A stretch of 64,000 nucleotides of DNA from Lelliottia nimipressuralis. GTDB taxonomy: Bacteria > Pseudomonadota > Gammaproteobacteria > Enterobacterales > Enterobacteriaceae. A program made the translations under genes and the position numbers. The notes below the pieces were generated by a model. The model saw only the letters and a list, made by a program, of their open reading frames with translations, made no database searches and was not told the DNA's origin. Numbering within the stretch: position 1 is the first letter of the stretch; every line of letters begins with the position of its first letter. The stretch lies in NCBI RefSeq assembly GCF_004402045.1, contig NZ_SOMG01000011.1:186001-250000 (forward strand). Reading direction: 5' to 3'. Positions 9,675-19,404 of the stretch are shown piece after piece.

Positions 9675-10451
9675 ATGATGGCTGAGAACAAATTAAACGT
9701 TATTGATTTGCACAAACGCTACGGCGAGCATGAAGTGCTGAAAGGGGTGTCGCTGCAGGCGAATGCGGGCGACGTGATCAGTATCATCGGCTCATCTGGC
9801 TCGGGTAAAAGTACCTTCCTGCGCTGTATTAACTTCCTTGAAAAGCCGAGTGAAGGCTCGATTGTGGTGAGCGGGCAGAATATTACGCTAGTGCGTGACA
9901 AAGACGGCCAGCTGAAGGTGGCAGATAAGCATCAGCTGCGTCTGCTGCGTACGCGTCTGACGATGGTGTTCCAGCACTTCAACCTCTGGAGCCATATGAC
10001 GGTGCTGGAGAACGTAATGGAAGCACCGATTCAGGTGCTGGGCCTGAGCAAGCAGGAAGCGCGCGAGCGTGCGGTGAAATATCTGGCGAAAGTGGGTATC
10101 GACGAGCGCCAGCAGATGAAATATCCGGTGCATCTCTCCGGCGGACAGCAGCAGCGTGTCTCCATCGCCCGCGCGTTGGCGATGGAACCGGAGGTGCTGC
10201 TGTTCGACGAACCGACTTCCGCGCTGGACCCGGAACTCGTTGGCGAAGTGCTGCGCATCATGCAGAAGCTGGCAGAAGAGGGTAAAACGATGGTAGTGGT
10301 GACGCACGAGATGGGCTTCGCCCGTAACGTCTCGAACCACGTTATCTTCCTGCATCAGGGTAAAATTGAAGAGCAGGGGCACCCCGACGAGGTGCTGGCG
10401 AACCCGCAAAGCCCACGTTTGCAGCAGTTCCTTAAAGGCTCTCTGAAGTAG
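9675..10451 (+). CDS. hisP: Histidine/LAO ABC transporter ATP-binding protein HisP
   Basis: HisP is the ATPase that powers HisQM. The 258-residue protein carries Walker [10 protein letters not shown] (residues 39-47), a Q-loop (MVFQHFNLW), the signature LSGGQQQRV, Walker [12 protein letters not shown] and the switch histidine in VVTHEMG. Two adjacent ATG codons occur (9675 and 9678); the second has better spacing from the GAG upstream and would give the 257 residues seen in E. coli. It is the last gene of the operon and is followed by a perfect hairpin. Confidence 0.96.
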   Translation: MMAENKLNVIDLHKRYGEHEVLKGVSLQANAGDVISIIGSSGSGKSTFLRCINFLEKPSEGSIVVSGQNITLVRDKDGQLKVADKHQLRLLRTRLTMVFQHFNLWSHMTVLENVMEAPIQVLGLSKQEARERAVKYLAKVGIDERQQMKYPVHLSGGQQQRVSIARALAMEPEVLLFDEPTSALDPELVGEVLRIMQKLAEEGKTMVVVTHEMGFARNVSNHVIFLHQGKIEEQGHPDEVLANPQSPRLQQFLKGSLK

Positions 10452-10464
10452 GTTTTGCCTTTCT

Positions 10465-10485
10465 CCCTCTCCCTGTGGGAGAGGG
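10465..10485 (+). terminator. Intergenic hairpin repeat after hisP
   Basis: A perfect 9-bp inverted repeat (CCCTCTCCC / GGGAGAGGG, 3-base loop), 13 bases after hisP, is followed by TCGGGGTGAGGG. This pyrimidine/purine hairpin type is a common dispersed intergenic repeat in Enterobacter and relatives. Without a T-run it may act as an mRNA stabiliser rather than a strict terminator. Confidence 0.6.
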
Positions 10486-10522
10486 TCGGGGTGAGGGCAT
10501 CAGACCGCAGTACAGCCCAATC

Positions 10523-10552
10523 GCCCGGTGGCGCTTCGCTTACCGGGCCTAC
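10523..10552 (+). repeat. REP (palindromic unit) element
   Basis: A 30-base palindromic unit with arms GCCCGGTGGCG and the complementary CTTACCGGGC, ending CCTAC, fits the enterobacterial REP consensus. It lies between the convergent hisP and the GNAT gene and touches the end of the latter. Confidence 0.8.
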
Positions 10553-11070
10553 TAATTCCGTTGCCGGCCGGCATACTCAAGCCGATACACCCAGTCGTCA
10601 TAGCGCACGCCGTCAATCTCATACGCCTTTTCCAGCACCTGCATGCGCACAAACCCGGCTTTCTCAAGCACCCGCACCGACCCGCCGTTGTCCGCCAGAA
10701 CGTACGCGTTGATCGCTTTCACGCCGGTCTGGTTAAACGCATAATCACACACCGCGCGCAGCGCCTCGCTGGCGATACCTTTTCCCTGCGCGGCAGGCAC
10801 AACTGTATAGCCGATATCGGCCTCTTCACGATTCTCTGTGCTGATTTGCAGGCCGATATCGCCAAGCGGCGTGTCATCATCCTGAAAGCGGATCACAAAC
10901 ACATGTGCAGCCGTGAGTCGCGCGGCAAACACGCGTCGGGTCTCTTTTTCCGGGGTGATGGCGCCCATATAGCGCATGATATTACGGTCTTCCCGCAGCG
11001 AGCGAAAGAAGGCCCAGTCAGTGGGTTCGAAAGGGGTGAGGTGCAGACGGGGTGTGGTGATGGTTGCCAT
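10552..11070 (-). CDS. GNAT family N-acetyltransferase (RimJ/RimL-like)
   Basis: This 172-residue protein belongs to the GCN5-related acetyltransferases that act on N-termini or small molecules with acetyl-CoA. The N-terminal strand (TPRLHLTPFEPTDWAFF) is typical of the RimJ/RimL subgroup. The acetyl-CoA loop GYTVVPAAQGKGIASEAL and the C-terminal DNGGSVRVLEKAGFVR motif are intact. Its substrate is unknown. It sits between hisP and yfcH, where E. coli has rpnB (yfcI), so it is a lineage-specific neighbour. Gene family assignment is firm; function is not. Confidence 0.85.
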   Translation of the reverse strand: MATITTPRLHLTPFEPTDWAFFRSLREDRNIMRYMGAITPEKETRRVFAARLTAAHVFVIRFQDDDTPLGDIGLQISTENREEADIGYTVVPAAQGKGIASEALRAVCDYAFNQTGVKAINAYVLADNGGSVRVLEKAGFVRMQVLEKAYEIDGVRYDDWVYRLEYAGRQRN

Positions 11071-11114
11071 TGTTACGCCATTTGATCAAAACATGGCGTA
11101 TGACTGTAGCATAT

Positions 11115-12008
11115 TCACCGCACCACATCCCCCAGCGCCTCTTCTAATTCATACCAGCGGAACGCAAAGCCGGCCGCTTCCAGCCGTTTTGGCAGCGCGC
11201 GCTGCCCGCCCAGTACCAGCACAGACGCTTCACCCATCATCAGGCGAATCACCGTGGCAGGCACGCGCAAAATCGCCGGGCGATGCAGGGCATGTCCCAG
11301 CGCGTGGGCAAACTGTTCGTTACGCACCGGATACGGCGCAACCATGTTAAACGGCCCGCGCAGATCGTTATCCAGCAGCCAGAGAATACCGTTGACCATA
11401 TCGTCGATATGGATCCAGGCCAGATACTGACGGCCATTGCCGATGGGGCCGCCGAGTCCGAGCCTGAAAGGGGGAAGCATCTTCGCCAGAATGCCGCCTT
11501 TCGGCGAGAGGACGACACCGGTCCGCAGCAGGCAGACGCGGGTACGATCGCTCTGCGCCGTGCAGGCGATACGCTCCCACTGGGCGCAAAGTTTATGGGT
11601 GAACTCGTTATGGGGCGGCTCTTCCTCGGTCACCACCACCTCACCGAGATCGCCGTAATAGCCCACTGCTGAACCTGAAATCAGCACTGAAGGCGGCGTG
11701 TGGCTGTTGCGGATCAGCTCGACCAGCTTTTCGGTGATGTTCCACCGGCTGCTGCATAACAGCTGTTTTTGCTCTTCCGTCCAGCGCTTATCGGCAATGG
11801 GTTCACCCGCGAGGTTAATGACGGCGTCGAAGCCGTCCAGATTTTGCTGCTCGGTCAGATTTTTCCAGATATCAATACCCGCCCCCAGCACCTGGCGCGC
11901 TTTCTCAGGGCTGCGCGTGACCACGGTAATATCGTGATGCAAGGCCTGCAGACGCGCAATAAGATGACGACCAATGAGGCCAGTACCGCCGGTCAGCAAA
12001 ATCTTCAT
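11115..12008 (-). CDS. yfcH: Epimerase-family NAD(P)-binding protein YfcH (TIGR01777 type)
   Basis: YfcH is an extended short-chain dehydrogenase/reductase-like protein whose substrate is not known. The 297-residue length equals the E. coli protein. A Rossmann glycine motif opens the protein ([13 protein letters not shown]), and [13 protein letters not shown] and [11 protein letters not shown] follow, as in the TIGR01777 family. It lies 13 bases downstream of folX on the same strand and is probably cotranscribed. The folX-yfcH pairing is conserved in enterobacteria. Confidence 0.92.
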   Translation of the reverse strand: MKILLTGGTGLIGRHLIARLQALHHDITVVTRSPEKARQVLGAGIDIWKNLTEQQNLDGFDAVINLAGEPIADKRWTEEQKQLLCSSRWNITEKLVELIRNSHTPPSVLISGSAVGYYGDLGEVVVTEEEPPHNEFTHKLCAQWERIACTAQSDRTRVCLLRTGVVLSPKGGILAKMLPPFRLGLGGPIGNGRQYLAWIHIDDMVNGILWLLDNDLRGPFNMVAPYPVRNEQFAHALGHALHRPAILRVPATVIRLMMGEASVLVLGGQRALPKRLEAAGFAFRWYELEEALGDVVR

Positions 12009-12021
12009 ACAACCTCCAGGG

Positions 12022-12390
12022 TTACGCCTGGCGTTTCCAGCTTAACGCCATAGAGACGGAGTCGGCGTAACGCAGGGCGTGAAGTTTATCGATCTCAACT
12101 TCAGCATAAGTGACCCAGTGATGTTCGCGTGCGATATCGAGCACATCCTGAGTTAATTTTTCCAGCAGAGAGAAGCGGTTATTTTCTACGTACTGGATGA
12201 TGTTTTTGGTTATTGTGCGGTAGTTCAGCGCGTCATTGATGTCTTCGCTGGCCCGCGCTTTTTCTGCGGGGTAGTGAATCACCACGTTAATGACAATATC
12301 CTGACGGTTGGCGATCTCTTCCTCTTTGATGCCGATAAAGGTACGCAAGCGTAAATTTTTTATACGAATAACAGCGTCTGGCTGTGACAT
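12022..12390 (-). CDS. folX: Dihydroneopterin triphosphate 2'-epimerase
   Basis: FolX epimerises dihydroneopterin triphosphate at C2' to the monapterin form, used for tetrahydromonapterin. The 122-residue protein is of the FolB/FolX aldolase fold, with the motif [12 protein letters not shown] near the start and the catalytic-region [19 protein letters not shown] at the end. I used the ATG at 12390 ([12 protein letters not shown]), which agrees with the family; the open frame extends upstream to 12459 without conservation. E. coli FolX is 120 residues. First gene of a folX-yfcH pair. Confidence 0.94.
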   Translation of the reverse strand: MSQPDAVIRIKNLRLRTFIGIKEEEIANRQDIVINVVIHYPAEKARASEDINDALNYRTITKNIIQYVENNRFSLLEKLTQDVLDIAREHHWVTYAEVEIDKLHALRYADSVSMALSWKRQA

Positions 12391-12465
12391 TGCAGGTCTT
12401 CTCCGTGTCAGTATTTCCCGCTCATCATACATGAGAGGCTCGCGGGCACCCAGCCTCATACCGCG

Positions 12466-13095
12466 TTAAATCTGCTGGATTTTTTGCATCGCGCGTTCGG
12501 TGGCCGGGCGGGTCCGAATGCGTTCAAACCAGTTGTTCACGGCCGGGTAAGCGGCTAAGTCAATTCGGTGTTTTTCATGCGTATTCACCCACGGCCAGCA
12601 GGCGATATCGGCAATGCTGTAATGATCGCCCCCGAGCCACGGTGTTTTCTCCAGCCGACGGTTCAGAACGTCATAGAGCCGTTGAGTCTCTACCTGATAG
12701 CGTTCTATCGCATAAGGAATGGGCTGCGGGGCGTAAGCGGTAAAATGGTGATTTTGCCCCAACATCGGCCCAAGTCCGCTTGCCTGCCAGAAGAGCCATT
12801 GCAGGGTATGGTGACGCTCGCGCAACTCTCCGCTCAGCAGTTTGCCGGTTTTTTCCGCCAGGTAGAGCAAAATTTCACCGGATTCAAACAGGCTCAGCGG
12901 TCTGCCCCCGTCCACCGGCTGGTTATCAATAATTGCCGGGATTTTATTGTTCGGCGAGATAGCCAGAAAGAGAGGACTGAACTGATCGCCTTTGCTGATA
13001 TCCACGCGAATGATCCTGTAATCCAGTTCGGCTTCCTCAAGAAAGAGGGTGATCTTATGGCCGTTTGGGGTAGGGGCATAATAAAGGTCGATCAT
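12466..13095 (-). CDS. yfcG: Glutathione-S-transferase-like disulfide-bond oxidoreductase YfcG
   Basis: YfcG is a Nu-class GST homologue with glutathione disulfide reductase activity and little classical transferase activity. The 209-residue protein shows the N-terminal thioredoxin-like domain (MIDLYYAPTPNGHKITLFLEEA), the cis-Pro and SNAIL-like region (SPNNKIPAI) and the helical domain with YSIADIACWPW. The start at 13095 matches the family; upstream frame to 13134 is not conserved. It is a few residues shorter at the C-terminus than E. coli YfcG (215). Divergent from yfcF. Confidence 0.93.
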   Translation of the reverse strand: MIDLYYAPTPNGHKITLFLEEAELDYRIIRVDISKGDQFSPLFLAISPNNKIPAIIDNQPVDGGRPLSLFESGEILLYLAEKTGKLLSGELRERHHTLQWLFWQASGLGPMLGQNHHFTAYAPQPIPYAIERYQVETQRLYDVLNRRLEKTPWLGGDHYSIADIACWPWVNTHEKHRIDLAAYPAVNNWFERIRTRPATERAMQKIQQI

Positions 13096-13157
13096 TCTCA
13101 ACTCCTGTCCATGCGAAGAGTGGTGCCATGACAAATGAGTATAGGTGGTTGTTGTAA

Positions 13158-13880
<723 letters not shown>

Positions 13881-13936
13881 TAAGCCCAGACGCTTCAGGT
13901 ATGATGAGGGCAGTCTGTTTTCCCGAGGAGTGACTG

Positions 13937-14488
13937 ATGAAACTGATGTTTGCGTCGGATATCCATGGATCGCTGCCCGCTACCGAGCGTGTGCTCTCTC
14001 TGTTTACACAAAGCGGCGCGCAGTGGCTGATCATTCTGGGTGATGTGCTCAATCACGGCCCGCGTAATGCGCTGCCGGACGGCTATGCCCCTGCGCAGGT
14101 GGCTGAAAAACTGAATGCGCATGCCTCGCGTATCATCGCCGTGCGCGGCAACTGCGACAGCGAAGTGGACCAGATGCTGCTGCATTTTCCCATTACCGCG
14201 CCGTGGCAACAGGTGCTGCTGGAAGACAGCCGCCTGTTCCTGACCCATGGGCATCTTTTTAGCCCGGATAATCTCCCGGCGCTCGCGGCTGGCGATGTCC
14301 TGGTTTACGGTCATACTCATATTCCGGTTGCTGAAAAACACGGTGATATTTATCACTTTAACCCGGGTTCGGTCAGCATACCGAAAGGCGGATATCCTGC
14401 GAGCTATGGCATGCTGGAAGGAAATACCCTGAGCGTTATCGCACTTAATGATCAGCAAGTTATTGCGCAGGTAGCGATTAATCCGTAA
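13937..14488 (+). CDS. yfcE: Metallophosphodiesterase YfcE
   Basis: YfcE is a manganese-dependent phosphodiesterase of the MJ0936/Vps29-like calcineurin superfamily. In 183 residues all metal-binding blocks are visible: ASDIHG (8-13), GDVLNHG, RGNCDSE, LTHGHLF and YGHTHIP. It lies 56 bases after yfcF with a GAGGAG-like ribosome site, and yfcD follows at 55 bases. The physiological substrate is not known. Confidence 0.93.
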   Translation: MKLMFASDIHGSLPATERVLSLFTQSGAQWLIILGDVLNHGPRNALPDGYAPAQVAEKLNAHASRIIAVRGNCDSEVDQMLLHFPITAPWQQVLLEDSRLFLTHGHLFSPDNLPALAAGDVLVYGHTHIPVAEKHGDIYHFNPGSVSIPKGGYPASYGMLEGNTLSVIALNDQQVIAQVAINP

Positions 14489-14543
14489 GTTACACCTCAA
14501 CTGCAAACGCGCCGAAAGAGCGCTTAGACGAGAAGGTTTCCCG

Positions 14544-15110
14544 ATGGTGGAGCAGAGTCATTTGGCAAGTACAGAGTGGGTTGACATTGTCAACGAAGAG
14601 AATGAAGTGATCGCGCAGGCCAGCCGCGAACAAATGCGTGCGGAGCGTCTGCGTCACCGCGCAACGTATATTGTTGTGCACGACGGTATGGGCAAAATTT
14701 TGGTCCAGCGCCGTACGGACACCAAAGATTTTCTCCCTGGTATGCTGGATGCCACTGCAGGCGGCGTTGTCCAGGCGGATGAAGTGCTGCTGGATTCTGC
14801 GCGTCGTGAAGCGGAAGAAGAGTTAGGCATTGCCGGTGTGCCGTTTGCCGAGCACGGCCAGTTCTATTTCGAGGACGAACATTGCCGCGTCTGGGGCGGG
14901 CTGTTTAGCTGCGTCTCTCACGGGCCTTTCGCCCTGCAGGAAGAAGAAGTCAGCGAAGTGAACTGGATGACGCCGGAAGAGATTACCGCGCGCTGCGACG
15001 AGTTCACGCCGGATTCGTTAAAAGCGCTGGCACTGTGGATGACCCGCAACGCCAAAAACGAATCCGCTAAGCCAGAAAGCAAAGCGGAAAAAGAGGAAGA
15101 GGCTGAATAA
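14544..15110 (+). CDS. yfcD: Nudix hydrolase YfcD
   Basis: YfcD is a Nudix-family pyrophosphohydrolase related to isopentenyl-diphosphate isomerase-like Nudix proteins; its substrate is not established. The 188-residue protein contains the Nudix box from about residue 73 (GGVVQADE, then [11 protein letters not shown], with the catalytic REAEEE). The C-terminus has an extra charged tail ([20 protein letters not shown]) that makes it about eight residues longer than in E. coli. It converges with the LacI-type regulator gene, with only three bases between the stops. Confidence 0.92.
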   Translation: MVEQSHLASTEWVDIVNEENEVIAQASREQMRAERLRHRATYIVVHDGMGKILVQRRTDTKDFLPGMLDATAGGVVQADEVLLDSARREAEEELGIAGVPFAEHGQFYFEDEHCRVWGGLFSCVSHGPFALQEEEVSEVNWMTPEEITARCDEFTPDSLKALALWMTRNAKNESAKPESKAEKEEEAE

Positions 15111-15113
15111 GCC

Positions 15114-16133
15114 TTAACAGCTTTCCCGCAGGCACAGGCTGGACGCGATGGGTTTATGGTCGCGCCAGTCTCCGTCATTCAGACGTTCCAGTAACGCTTT
15201 CCCGGCTTCAATCCCAATCTTACGATGCGGTACCGCCATCGTCGTCAGCGGCGGCTGACAGACGCGGCTGACGTCGCTATCGCCAAAACCCACTACCGCC
15301 AGATCGTCCGGCACCTTGATTCGTCTGCGCTGGCACTCGTACAGCGCACCGCAGGCCAGCTCGTCAGAGACGCATACCAGCGCATCCAGCTCGGGCCAGG
15401 CCAGCAGAAATTCAGGCAGTTGCGCTGCGCCGGTCGAGAAACTCGGCGACATCGCCGCGTTAATGACCCGATTCGGTGACATATGGTGGCGAAGCATAGC
15501 TTTGTACCAGCCCTGCAGATGCTGCTGGAAAATCCACTGCTCCTGGTTGGCGCACAGCAGGCCAATATTTTGGTAGCCGCGCTTAATCACCATTTCCGTA
15601 AGCTCATACATGGCCGCCACGTTATCAATCCCGATATTCATATCAATCGGGTCGGCACGCATGGCACCCATTTCCATTACCGGAATGGAGGCATTTTTTA
15701 GCCAGTGACGAACGGTGTCGGTATGTTCAACGCTGAGCAGGATAGCGGCAGCAATATTCGACGCCAGCAGCGTCTCCAGCAACTTTTCTTCCTGCTCAAG
15801 GCGGTGCTGGGATTCAGCCAGCATGATCTGATACCCGGCAGGCTGCAGCACCTGCTGCAGCCCGGCAAACATCTCCGAGCAGCCAGCTTCGGAGAGATTA
15901 GGCACCACCATGGCGATTGTCCATGACGACGCCGAGGCCAGGGCGCTGGCGGCAAGATTAGGCATATAGCCCAGCTCCTGCACCGCAGCTTCAATTTTTT
16001 CTCGTAGTTTATCGGAAACCTGTTCAGGCGTGCGGAGTGCACGGGACACGGTCATCGTGCCTACACCGGCAAGCTGTGCGACATCGGCGAGTGTCACTTT
16101 ACCAGTACTACGCCGTTTTCGGGTTAAAGACAT
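15114..16133 (-). CDS. LacI-family transcriptional regulator of the adjacent PTS/transketolase operon
   Basis: This 339-residue protein has an N-terminal LacI helix-turn-helix (VTLADVAQLAGVGTMTVSRAL, about residues 13-33, split here by its turn) and a periplasmic-binding-protein-like effector domain (about 70-335), closest in style to GntR/IdnR regulators. It is divergent from the PTS operon and two TAGCGCTA palindromes lie in the shared 234-base region, so it most likely represses that operon and possibly itself. The effector would be the imported sugar or its phosphate; that is inference. Salmonella has a similar regulator at the same position. Confidence 0.85.
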   Translation of the reverse strand: MSLTRKRRSTGKVTLADVAQLAGVGTMTVSRALRTPEQVSDKLREKIEAAVQELGYMPNLAASALASASSWTIAMVVPNLSEAGCSEMFAGLQQVLQPAGYQIMLAESQHRLEQEEKLLETLLASNIAAAILLSVEHTDTVRHWLKNASIPVMEMGAMRADPIDMNIGIDNVAAMYELTEMVIKRGYQNIGLLCANQEQWIFQQHLQGWYKAMLRHHMSPNRVINAAMSPSFSTGAAQLPEFLLAWPELDALVCVSDELACGALYECQRRRIKVPDDLAVVGFGDSDVSRVCQPPLTTMAVPHRKIGIEAGKALLERLNDGDWRDHKPIASSLCLRESC

Positions 16134-16242
16134 ACACCTTCCTGCTGACCAGACGCGTTCTTCTTTTCCTTCGCTTCACGTGACAGGCAGTATACGCCTT
16201 AAATCCCTTTTTTTGCTGTGATTTAGCGCCGTGATTGCAATT

Positions 16243-16256
16243 TGATAGCGCTATCA
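16243..16256 (+). promoter_or_regulatory. Putative LacI-type operator 1
   Basis: TGATAGCGCTATCA is a perfect 14-base palindrome with the central CG step typical of LacI-family operators. It lies 110 bases after the regulator start and 112 bases before the PTS IIA start. Confidence 0.7.
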
Positions 16257-16277
16257 CATTTCTGCATGTTAACGATT

Positions 16278-16290
16278 GGTAGCGCTATCT
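16278..16290 (+). promoter_or_regulatory. Putative LacI-type operator 2
   Basis: GGTAGCGCTATCT repeats the TAGCGCTA core of operator 1, centred about 34 bases downstream (roughly three helical turns), which would allow cooperative binding of two dimers on one DNA face. Confidence 0.65.
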
Positions 16291-16291
16291 T

Positions 16292-16307
16292 TGTGATCGC
16301 GATCGCA
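16292..16307 (+). promoter_or_regulatory. Putative CRP-cAMP site of the PTS operon
   Basis: TGTGATCGCGATCGCA matches the CRP consensus TGTGA-N6-TCACA at 9 of 10 positions. It lies 61 bases before the PTS IIA start codon, between the operators and the gene, which fits catabolite activation of a sugar operon. Confidence 0.55.
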
Positions 16308-16367
16308 GTCATTCAGCGATGTGTTGAATAAAGTTTGCTCATCTTTAGCGTGTAGCGGGAGTGAAAA

Positions 16368-16811
16368 GTGCTCAAAAAATGGATATATGATACAACCATC
16401 ATGCTGCAGGATAGCGTGGAAAACTGGCCGCAGGCGCTGGAGCTGTGCGCGAAGCCGCTACTGGATTTGCAGGTGATTGAGCCTGAATACGTCACGGCCA
16501 TCATTCAGCAGCACCACACGTTAGGACCCTATTATGTGCTGGCACCAGGGCTAGCCATGCCGCATGCGCGGCCGGAGGAAGGAGCCAAAGGACTGGGGTT
16601 GTCATTATTAAAACTAAAACAGGGCGTCTCGTTTGGTGCCGGTGAGTTTGACCCTGTCGACGTCATTATTATGCTCGCGGCACCCGACAAAAATAGTCAT
16701 ATCGAGATGATCTCATCGCTGGCTGAATTATTTTCCAGCGATGCAGATATGGCCGAACTGCATCAGGCGAATACCCTGGAGGAGATAAAAACGATTATTG
16801 ACCGCTTCTGA
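16368..16811 (+). CDS. PTS EIIA component (fructose/mannitol-ascorbate type)
   Basis: This 147-residue cytoplasmic protein accepts phosphate from HPr. The family active-site block PHARPEEGA is present, with His66 as the expected phosphorylation site. It is the first gene of the PTS-transketolase operon and begins with GTG, with GGGAG six bases upstream. The EIIA_2 fold is shared by UlaC/SgaA and mannitol/fructose EIIA; pairing with a UlaA-type IIC favours the ascorbate subgroup. Substrate not known. Confidence 0.88.
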   Translation: MLKKWIYDTTIMLQDSVENWPQALELCAKPLLDLQVIEPEYVTAIIQQHHTLGPYYVLAPGLAMPHARPEEGAKGLGLSLLKLKQGVSFGAGEFDPVDVIIMLAAPDKNSHIEMISSLAELFSSDADMAELHQANTLEEIKTIIDRF

Positions 16812-16891
16812 TTTAACTCTTTAATCCGATTATTCACAACATTACGCGCCAGCGTGATGGGGCGTACTCTACTCAAAATAAGGGGACAATA

Positions 16892-17164
16892 ATGAAAATC
16901 ATGGCTATTTGCGGTTCCGGCCTGGGCAGTAGTTTTATGGTCGAAATGAATATTAAAAAGGTGCTTAAAAAGCTGGAGATTGAGGCTGACGTTGAACACT
17001 CCGATCTCTCCTCGGCCACGCCGGGCGCGGCCGATCTTTTCGTGATGGCAAAAGACATTGCGGCCAGCGCCAGTGTGCCGGAATCCCAGCTGGTGGTGAT
17101 CAACAACATCATCGATATCAACGAACTTGAAGCGCAGTTGCGCGCCTGGTTCGAAAGACAATAA
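16892..17164 (+). CDS. PTS EIIB component (ascorbate/galactitol type)
   Basis: This 90-residue protein relays phosphate from EIIA to the sugar. The active cysteine is Cys7 in the P-loop-like CGSGLGSS motif. The length is typical of free-standing UlaB/SgaB-type domains. An AAGGGGAC ribosome site lies upstream. The 80-base gap from the EIIA gene holds no recognisable feature, and the IIC gene follows after 21 bases. Confidence 0.9.
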   Translation: MKIMAICGSGLGSSFMVEMNIKKVLKKLEIEADVEHSDLSSATPGAADLFVMAKDIAASASVPESQLVVINNIIDINELEAQLRAWFERQ

Positions 17165-17185
17165 CCCTGATAAGGCGAGGTGGAT

Positions 17186-18577
17186 ATGTTTATCCTTGAA
17201 ACGCTGAATTTCGTTGTTGATATTTTAAAAGTCCCTTCGGTGCTGGTGGGGTTAATTGCGTTAATCGGTCTGGTTGCGCAGAAAAAAGCGTTTTCCGACG
17301 TGGTGAAAGGGACCATTAAAACCATACTGGGCTTTATTGTTCTGGGCGGCGGCGCCACGGTTCTGGTCGGGTCATTAAATCCTTTAGGCGGTATGTTTGA
17401 ACACGCCTTTAATATCCAGGGCATTATTCCAAATAACGAGGCGATTGTTTCCATTGCACTGGAAAAATACGGCGCCTCAACCGCACTGATTATGGCTTTC
17501 GGAATGGTGGCGAATATTATCGTCGCGCGCTTTACCCGCCTGAAGTATATCTTCCTGACCGGGCATCACACCTTCTACATGGCGTGCATGATTGGCGTGA
17601 TCCTGACGGTAGCGGGCTTTGAGGGCGTAGGGTTGGTCTTTACCGGATCGCTGATCCTGGGTCTTATCATGGCTTTCTTCCCGGCGATTGCGCAGCGCTA
17701 CATGAAGCGCATTACCGGCAACGATGAGATCGCCTTCGGCCACTTCGGCACGCTGGGCTACGTGCTCTCCGGCTGGATTGGCAGCAAGGTCGGCAAAGGC
17801 TCACGCTCAACCGAAGAGATGAACCTGCCGAAGAACCTGAGCTTCCTGCGCGACAGCTCGATCTCTATCTCGCTGACCATGATGATTATCTACCTGATCA
17901 TGGCGGTGAGCGCCGGACGTGAGTACGTTGAGGCGACCTTCAGCGGAGGTCAGAACTACCTTGTCTACGCCATCATCATGGCAATTACCTTCGCGGCGGG
18001 CGTGTTCATCATCCTTCAGGGCGTGCGCCTGATTCTGGCGGAAATCGTCCCGGCCTTTACAGGCTTTTCGGAAAAACTGGTGCCCAATGCGCGTCCAGCC
18101 CTGGACTGTCCGGTGGTCTATCCGTATGCGCCAAACGCGGTGCTGATTGGCTTCCTGTTCAGCTTCCTCGGGGGAATTGTAGGGTTGTTCATCTGCGGTC
18201 AGTTCAGCTGGGTGCTGATCCTGCCGGGCGTGGTGCCGCATTTCTTCACCGGCGCAACGGCGGGCGTGTTTGGTAACGCCACCGGCGGACGACGCGGGGC
18301 AATGATTGGCGCCTTTGCTAACGGCCTGCTGATCACCTTCCTGCCGGTTCTGCTGCTGCCGGTACTGGGCGCAATTGGCTTTGCCAACACCACCTTCTCG
18401 GACGCTGATTTCGGTGCCGTTGGGATTGTGCTCGGCAACCTGGCGCGCTTCCTGTCGCCGCTTGCCATTACCGGGCTGGTTGTGGCGTTGTTCGCGCTGC
18501 TGGTGGCGTACAACGTCTTCGCGAAAAACAAACCTGCTGGCGGTAACGCGCAGGAAAACACCGGAGCCAAATCATGA
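17186..18577 (+). CDS. PTS EIIC permease, UlaA/SgaT family
   Basis: This 463-residue polytopic protein is the membrane transporter of the system. It has about eleven hydrophobic helices and the family features GHHTFYMACMIG, GNDEIAFGHFGTLGY and GGRRGAMIGAFANGL seen in ascorbate permeases. The ATG at 17186 has an ideal AAGGCGAGG site five bases upstream; a GTG two codons earlier overlaps that site and is unlikely. The stop overlaps the next ATG (ATGA), tying it to the transketolase genes. Substrate unknown: ascorbate catabolism genes (UlaDEF) are absent. Confidence 0.88.
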   Translation: MFILETLNFVVDILKVPSVLVGLIALIGLVAQKKAFSDVVKGTIKTILGFIVLGGGATVLVGSLNPLGGMFEHAFNIQGIIPNNEAIVSIALEKYGASTALIMAFGMVANIIVARFTRLKYIFLTGHHTFYMACMIGVILTVAGFEGVGLVFTGSLILGLIMAFFPAIAQRYMKRITGNDEIAFGHFGTLGYVLSGWIGSKVGKGSRSTEEMNLPKNLSFLRDSSISISLTMMIIYLIMAVSAGREYVEATFSGGQNYLVYAIIMAITFAAGVFIILQGVRLILAEIVPAFTGFSEKLVPNARPALDCPVVYPYAPNAVLIGFLFSFLGGIVGLFICGQFSWVLILPGVVPHFFTGATAGVFGNATGGRRGAMIGAFANGLLITFLPVLLLPVLGAIGFANTTFSDADFGAVGIVLGNLARFLSPLAITGLVVALFALLVAYNVFAKNKPAGGNAQENTGAKS

Positions 18578-19404
18578 ATGAGAAAGAGATAACCGAACTC
18601 GCGCGTCAAATTCGTCTTGAGACCCTGAAATCGCTGACGCAGCTGGGGTTTGGCCACTACGGCGGCAGTATGTCGGTGGTTGAAACGCTGGCCGTGCTTT
18701 ACGGCGCGGTGATGAAAATCGACCCAGCGGACCCGGACTGGCCAGAGCGAGACTATTTTGTCCTGTCGAAAGGTCATGCGGGCCCGGCGCTCTACAGCAC
18801 GCTGGCGATCAAGGGCTACTTCCCGGTGGAAGAGTTGAGCACCCTGAACCAGAACGGTACGCGCCTGCCAAGCCACCCGGACCGCCTGAAAACGCGCGGC
18901 GTGGATGCCACCACCGGTTCGCTGGGGCAGGGGATTTCCATCGCAGGCGGAATGGCGTTGCCACACAGGCTGGCAGGAAGGCCAAACCGGGTATTTTGCA
19001 TCGTTGGCGATGGCGAGCTGAACGAGGGCCAGTGCTGGGAAGCCTTCCAGTTTATTGCCCACCATCGCCTGAACAACCTGACGGTGTTCGTCGACTGGAA
19101 CAAACAGCAGCTCGACGGCGAACTGGATGAGATCATCAGCGCATTCGACCTGGAGGGGAAATTCCGCGCCTTTGGCTTTGAGGTGGCGACGGTGAAGGGC
19201 GACGACATTCCGGGTCTGCTGGCAGTGACGTCGCGGGTCCCGGCTGCCGATGCGCGTCCGTTAGTCGTCATCCTCGACAGCATCAAAGGGCAGGGGGTGC
19301 CGTACCTGGAGCAGCTCAGCAACTCGCACCACCTGCGATTGACCGCGGAGAGCAAAGCGGCCCTCAACGAGACGATTCGCCAACTGGAGGCTTCACATGA
19401 TTAA
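18574..19404 (+). CDS. Transketolase, N-terminal (ThDP-binding) subunit
   Basis: This 276-residue protein equals the first third of a classical transketolase and binds the diphosphate of thiamine diphosphate and Mg2+. The ThDP motif GDGELNEGQCWEA and the conserved SKGHAGPALYSTL are intact, as is a late KGQGV block. It overlaps the IIC gene by four bases and the C-terminal subunit gene by eight, so both halves should be made together. Split transketolases of this size act in several sugar pathways, including apulose-4-phosphate cleavage; which applies here is not known. Confidence 0.88.
   Translation: MNEKEITELARQIRLETLKSLTQLGFGHYGGSMSVVETLAVLYGAVMKIDPADPDWPERDYFVLSKGHAGPALYSTLAIKGYFPVEELSTLNQNGTRLPSHPDRLKTRGVDATTGSLGQGISIAGGMALPHRLAGRPNRVFCIVGDGELNEGQCWEAFQFIAHHRLNNLTVFVDWNKQQLDGELDEIISAFDLEGKFRAFGFEVATVKGDDIPGLLAVTSRVPAADARPLVVILDSIKGQGVPYLEQLSNSHHLRLTAESKAALNETIRQLEASHD

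Noticed and set aside
10465-10552. Possible remnant of a mobile element between hisP and the GNAT gene
   Set aside because: The inverted repeats match dispersed intergenic hairpins and a REP unit; there is no transposase remnant or target duplication.
16812-16891. Small gene in the EIIA-EIIB gap
   Set aside because: The 80 bases hold no start with a ribosome site and no open frame of useful length.
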